Source: Clostridiales bacterium
GTDB lineage: Bacteria; Bacillota; Clostridia; Oscillospirales; QAMX01
Direction: 5' to 3'
NCBI GenBank assembly: GCA_003149835.1
Contig: QAMX01000020.1
Location: forward strand, 1 to 15,872
DNA: 15,872 bases
Both the position numbers and the translations under genes were made by a program. Shown here piece by piece: positions 13,859-15,872 of the stretch. Each line of letters starts with the position of its first letter. Position 1 is the stretch's first letter. The notes under the pieces are model-generated. The model was not told the DNA's origin. It saw nothing but the letters and a program-made list of their open reading frames with translations, and ran no database searches.

Positions 13859-15256
13859 ATGAAAGCATATCTTCTCGCCGGCGGTATGGGCCGGCGGCTC
13901 TGGCCGTTCGCGGAATACAGAAACAAGGCGGCGCTGCCGATCGGGAATCTTCCGCTGGCCCGGCGCACCGCGGACGCGGCTTTCGCCGCCGGTATTGAGG
14001 AGCTGGTCGTCGCGGCGTCGCATATGGCCGCGGAGTTGAAAAAAATCTTTCTCTTCGACGCGCGCGTGACCGTCGTCGAGACGAAGCCGACGGCGGGCAG
14101 CGCCGAGACGCTGGAAGCCGCCGTGGCGGCGTCGCCGTTTATCGGCGACGCCATGGTGCTGTTCGGCGACTGTCTGTACAGCGAAGCCGATCTGTACGCG
14201 CTCGCGCAGACGCATGCGGAGACGCAGGCCGCCGTCACGGCGCTGCTGAGCCCGGTGATGGAAACGGGCGATTCGGGCGATCGGATCTGCGCGCAGACCG
14301 ACGCGGACGGGCGGCTGCGCGGCTTTGCCGGGCATACCGAGGCGGAGCGCTATCAGGTGCTGGAAGCGTTCCTGTTCAAGAGCGCGCCGCCGGTCGGGTC
14401 GCCGTTTCTGCCGTATCTGTCCGCCGCCGGGGTATTCGAGGGCGCGGGCATCGGGGGCATGCCTCCGCGCGGCGAGCGCCATGTCGAGACGGCGCTGGCG
14501 CTCTACGCCGGCCGCGAGGGCTCGGTTCCCGCCTGCATAGGCGCGGCGCCGTTTGTCGATATCGATAAGCCGTGGCAGATTATGGAGGCCTGCTGGCTCA
14601 CCGTCCGCGCCGAAACGTCGGCGCTGTCGAGAAACAAGCTCGCCGACGGCGCGGCAATCGACCCGACGGCGCGTCTCGCGGGTTTTGTGCAGCTCGGCCG
14701 GAACAGCCGGATCGGCAGAAACGTCACGGTCAACGGAAACATCATCGTCGGAGACGACACGCTGATCGATAACGGCGCGGTTCTCGACGGCGATATGATC
14801 ATCGGCGACCACACGCGCATTGAGAACTACTGCTATATCGGCGGCGGCAGTACGGTCGGCTCGCGCTGCAAGATTCTGCACGCCGCGGAGTTCGACGGCG
14901 TGCTGCTTGACGGCGCGTATCTGTATCACTACATGGAGATCGACGGGCTGATCGGAAAAAACGTCGACATCGGCGCGTCCTGCGTCTGCGGAACGCTGCG
15001 CTTTGACAACAAAGCCAGCCGTCACGACGTCTGCGGCCGAAAGGAAACGCCGCGCAACTTCGCCAACGCCACCTATATCGGCGACTATTCGCGCACCGGC
15101 GTCAACTGCACATTTTATCCCGGCGTCACCATCGGCTGCAACTGCGCAATCGGCCCGGGCGTTGTCGTGACGGAGAACATCGAGTCGAACCAAATGGTGC
15201 TTGTGAAGCAGGAGCTGATCCGCAAGCCTTGGGGGCCGGAGAAATACGGCTGGTGA
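13859..15256 (+). CDS. Sugar-phosphate nucleotidyltransferase fused to a left-handed beta-helix domain
   Basis: The 465-residue protein has a nucleotidyltransferase domain (1 to about 245) and a hexapeptide beta-helix (about 262-440). The signature AGGMGRRLWP (7-16) followed by NKAALPIG (22-29) is the nucleotide and phosphate loop; the segment KPTAGSAETL (76-85) and LFGDCLY (101-107) complete the site, the Asp probably holding the metal. In the helix, YHYMEIDGLIGKNVDIGAS (356-374) corresponds to the GlmU acetyltransferase region, but the usual Tyr is Glu360. It likely makes a nucleotide-activated sugar in the cytoplasm; the sugar is unknown. The start at 13859 has AAGGGG nine bases upstream and gives the standard MKAYLLAGG; an ATG at 13808 adds 17 unrelated residues. 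It differs in order and sequence from canonical GlmU, though it shares the design. Confidence 0.88.
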   Translation: MKAYLLAGGMGRRLWPFAEYRNKAALPIGNLPLARRTADAAFAAGIEELVVAASHMAAELKKIFLFDARVTVVETKPTAGSAETLEAAVAASPFIGDAMVLFGDCLYSEADLYALAQTHAETQAAVTALLSPVMETGDSGDRICAQTDADGRLRGFAGHTEAERYQVLEAFLFKSAPPVGSPFLPYLSAAGVFEGAGIGGMPPRGERHVETALALYAGREGSVPACIGAAPFVDIDKPWQIMEACWLTVRAETSALSRNKLADGAAIDPTARLAGFVQLGRNSRIGRNVTVNGNIIVGDDTLIDNGAVLDGDMIIGDHTRIENYCYIGGGSTVGSRCKILHAAEFDGVLLDGAYLYHYMEIDGLIGKNVDIGASCVCGTLRFDNKASRHDVCGRKETPRNFANATYIGDYSRTGVNCTFYPGVTIGCNCAIGPGVVVTENIESNQMVLVKQELIRKPWGPEKYGW

Positions 15257-15261
15257 CGGGC

Positions 15262-15286
15262 CGCCGCGCGGGACTTGCGCGCGGCG
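15262..15286 (+). other. GC-rich hairpin after the nucleotidyltransferase gene
   Basis: CGCCGCGCG (15262-15270) and CGCGCGGCG (15278-15286) form a perfect nine-base stem with a seven-base loop, five bases after the stop codon. No U-run follows. It may mark a 3' end. The remaining gap up to 15471 has no clear promoter; further short inverted repeats (GCCGCAG/CTGCGGC) lie at about 15306-15349. Confidence 0.4.
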
Positions 15287-15471
15287 AGGAGACGGGGCGC
15301 GCCGGCCGCAGCGTGACAGGGCGAATCAGGCGGCTTCTGCGCCTGCGGCAATTTTGCGGCTGTTGCCAGACTTTGTGGCGCAGCCGGAGAAAAACAAATC
15401 GTTTTGCCGCTTCGCTTGATTGAAAAATAAGACGAAAACGCTTTTGGAAAAACAGTCTGTAAGGAAAAACG

Positions 15472-15872
15472 ATGAAATATAGTGAACAAATCCATAAAAT
15501 CGACCTCAACGCCGTCGGCGAACAGCTCCGGAGAGCGCCGGAGGACGTTGTCCTCGCGGCGGAGGAGCGCTATCATGAGCGCGTCGACGCGGTGAGCCGC
15601 GCCTGCGTCGAACGCGGCGCGCGCGTCATCCTGCTCTGCGGGCCGTCGGCGGCCGGAAAAACGACCTCGTCGGTCCGTTTGCAGGCGCGCCTGCGCTCCA
15701 TGGGCCGCGGCGTCAACCGCATTTCCTTAGATAATTTTTATTTTCCGCGCGACCGGATGCCCTATTGGGAGGACGGCGCGGTCAACTATGAGAGCATCGA
15801 ATGTCTTGATATCGGCTTGTTTACCCGCTTGGCCGGCGAGCTGCTTGAACGGGGAACGGCGGTCTTTCCGGT
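15472..15872 (+). CDS. Uridine-kinase/phosphoribulokinase-family nucleoside kinase, C-terminus beyond the window
   Basis: The frame starts at ATG 15472 behind AAGGA (15461-15465) and runs off the right edge after 133 residues. An in-frame stop at 15460-15462 fixes this as the first possible ATG. After an N-terminal helical segment (about 1-50), a P-loop GPSAAGKTT (57-65, Lys63) binds ATP, and SLDNFYFPR (85-93) matches the family's SxDDFY segment that contacts the substrate. NYESIECLD (105-113) corresponds to the next conserved piece. Such proteins in Clostridia phosphorylate uridine or cytidine, but the N-terminal extension ahead of the P-loop resembles the longer 'nucleoside kinase' group rather than compact Udk. 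Substrate unproven; the nucleotide theme fits the preceding gene only loosely. Confidence 0.85.
   Translation, partial: MKYSEQIHKIDLNAVGEQLRRAPEDVVLAAEERYHERVDAVSRACVERGARVILLCGPSAAGKTTSSVRLQARLRSMGRGVNRISLDNFYFPRDRMPYWEDGAVNYESIECLDIGLFTRLAGELLERGTAVFP

Noticed and set aside
13799-15193. Long minus-strand open frame (464 codons) opposite the nucleotidyltransferase gene
   Set aside because: Its composition is low in conserved hydrophobic pattern and rich in Arg, Ala and Asp, as expected of a codon-bias shadow. The plus-strand gene has a promoter, a Shine-Dalgarno site and family motifs.
1-15872. CRISPR arrays, tRNA or rRNA genes, insertion sequences, phage or defence genes
   Set aside because: I looked on both strands for regularly spaced repeats, transposase or integrase motifs and tRNA-like clover-leaf elements, and saw none. 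An exciting defence-type system is therefore not supported in this window.

Overview
This window looks like chromosomal DNA of a GC-rich (about 60% by eye), low-O2-lifestyle member of the Clostridia, probably a relative of the Oscillospiraceae/Ruminococcaceae type. Three things point there. Both subunits of dipicolinate synthase (dpaA, dpaB) mark an endospore former. The protein families (domain-swapped GH3, uroporphyrinogen-decarboxylase-like proteins, DUF4838, solute-binding lipoproteins) are typical of plant- or glycan-using Clostridia. The promoters and Shine-Dalgarno sites are classical Firmicutes ones. The genus cannot be told from this sequence alone. No rRNA, tRNA, CRISPR array, insertion sequence or phage gene is visible.

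Layout. (1) 1-752, minus strand: the N-terminal part of a sugar-type solute-binding lipoprotein, running off the left edge. (2) A 441-bp divergent control region holds a promoter for the lipoprotein and a perfect-consensus sigma-A promoter (1055-1083) for the rightward block. (3) 1194-5854, plus strand, probably one transcription unit: a GlmU-like left-handed beta-helix protein, glmM, an inositol-monophosphatase-family phosphatase, a PAP2 membrane phosphatase and a YbaK-family deacylase. It ends at a 19-bp bidirectional terminator (5987-6027). (4) 6091-9724, minus strand: a GH3 beta-glycosidase with reversed domain order, preceded by a URO-D/MtaA-like protein that has a good promoter at 9814-9842. 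(5) 10104-11802, plus strand: dpaA and dpaB, unusually separated by 226 bp. (6) 11908-13629: a DUF4838 protein with its own strong promoter, whose -35 box overlaps the dpaB stop codon. (7) 13859-15256: a nucleotidyltransferase fused to a left-handed beta-helix, with its own promoter. (8) 15472 to the right edge: the start of a uridine-kinase/phosphoribulokinase-family P-loop kinase.

How the genes fit together. One theme is amino-sugar and envelope precursor metabolism: GlmM makes glucosamine-1-phosphate, and two GlmU-like proteins lie in the window, one resembling only the acetyltransferase half and one with a nucleotidyltransferase half. The PAP2 protein could act on undecaprenyl or phosphatidyl phosphates. 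A second theme is carbohydrate use (solute-binding lipoprotein, GH3, DUF4838 and perhaps the URO-D-like protein). The dpa genes supply dipicolinate to the forespore. I see no clear new defence or mobile system. The most interesting points are the separated GlmU-like halves around glmM, the split dpa operon with a palindrome in its gap, and the GH3/URO-D pair.
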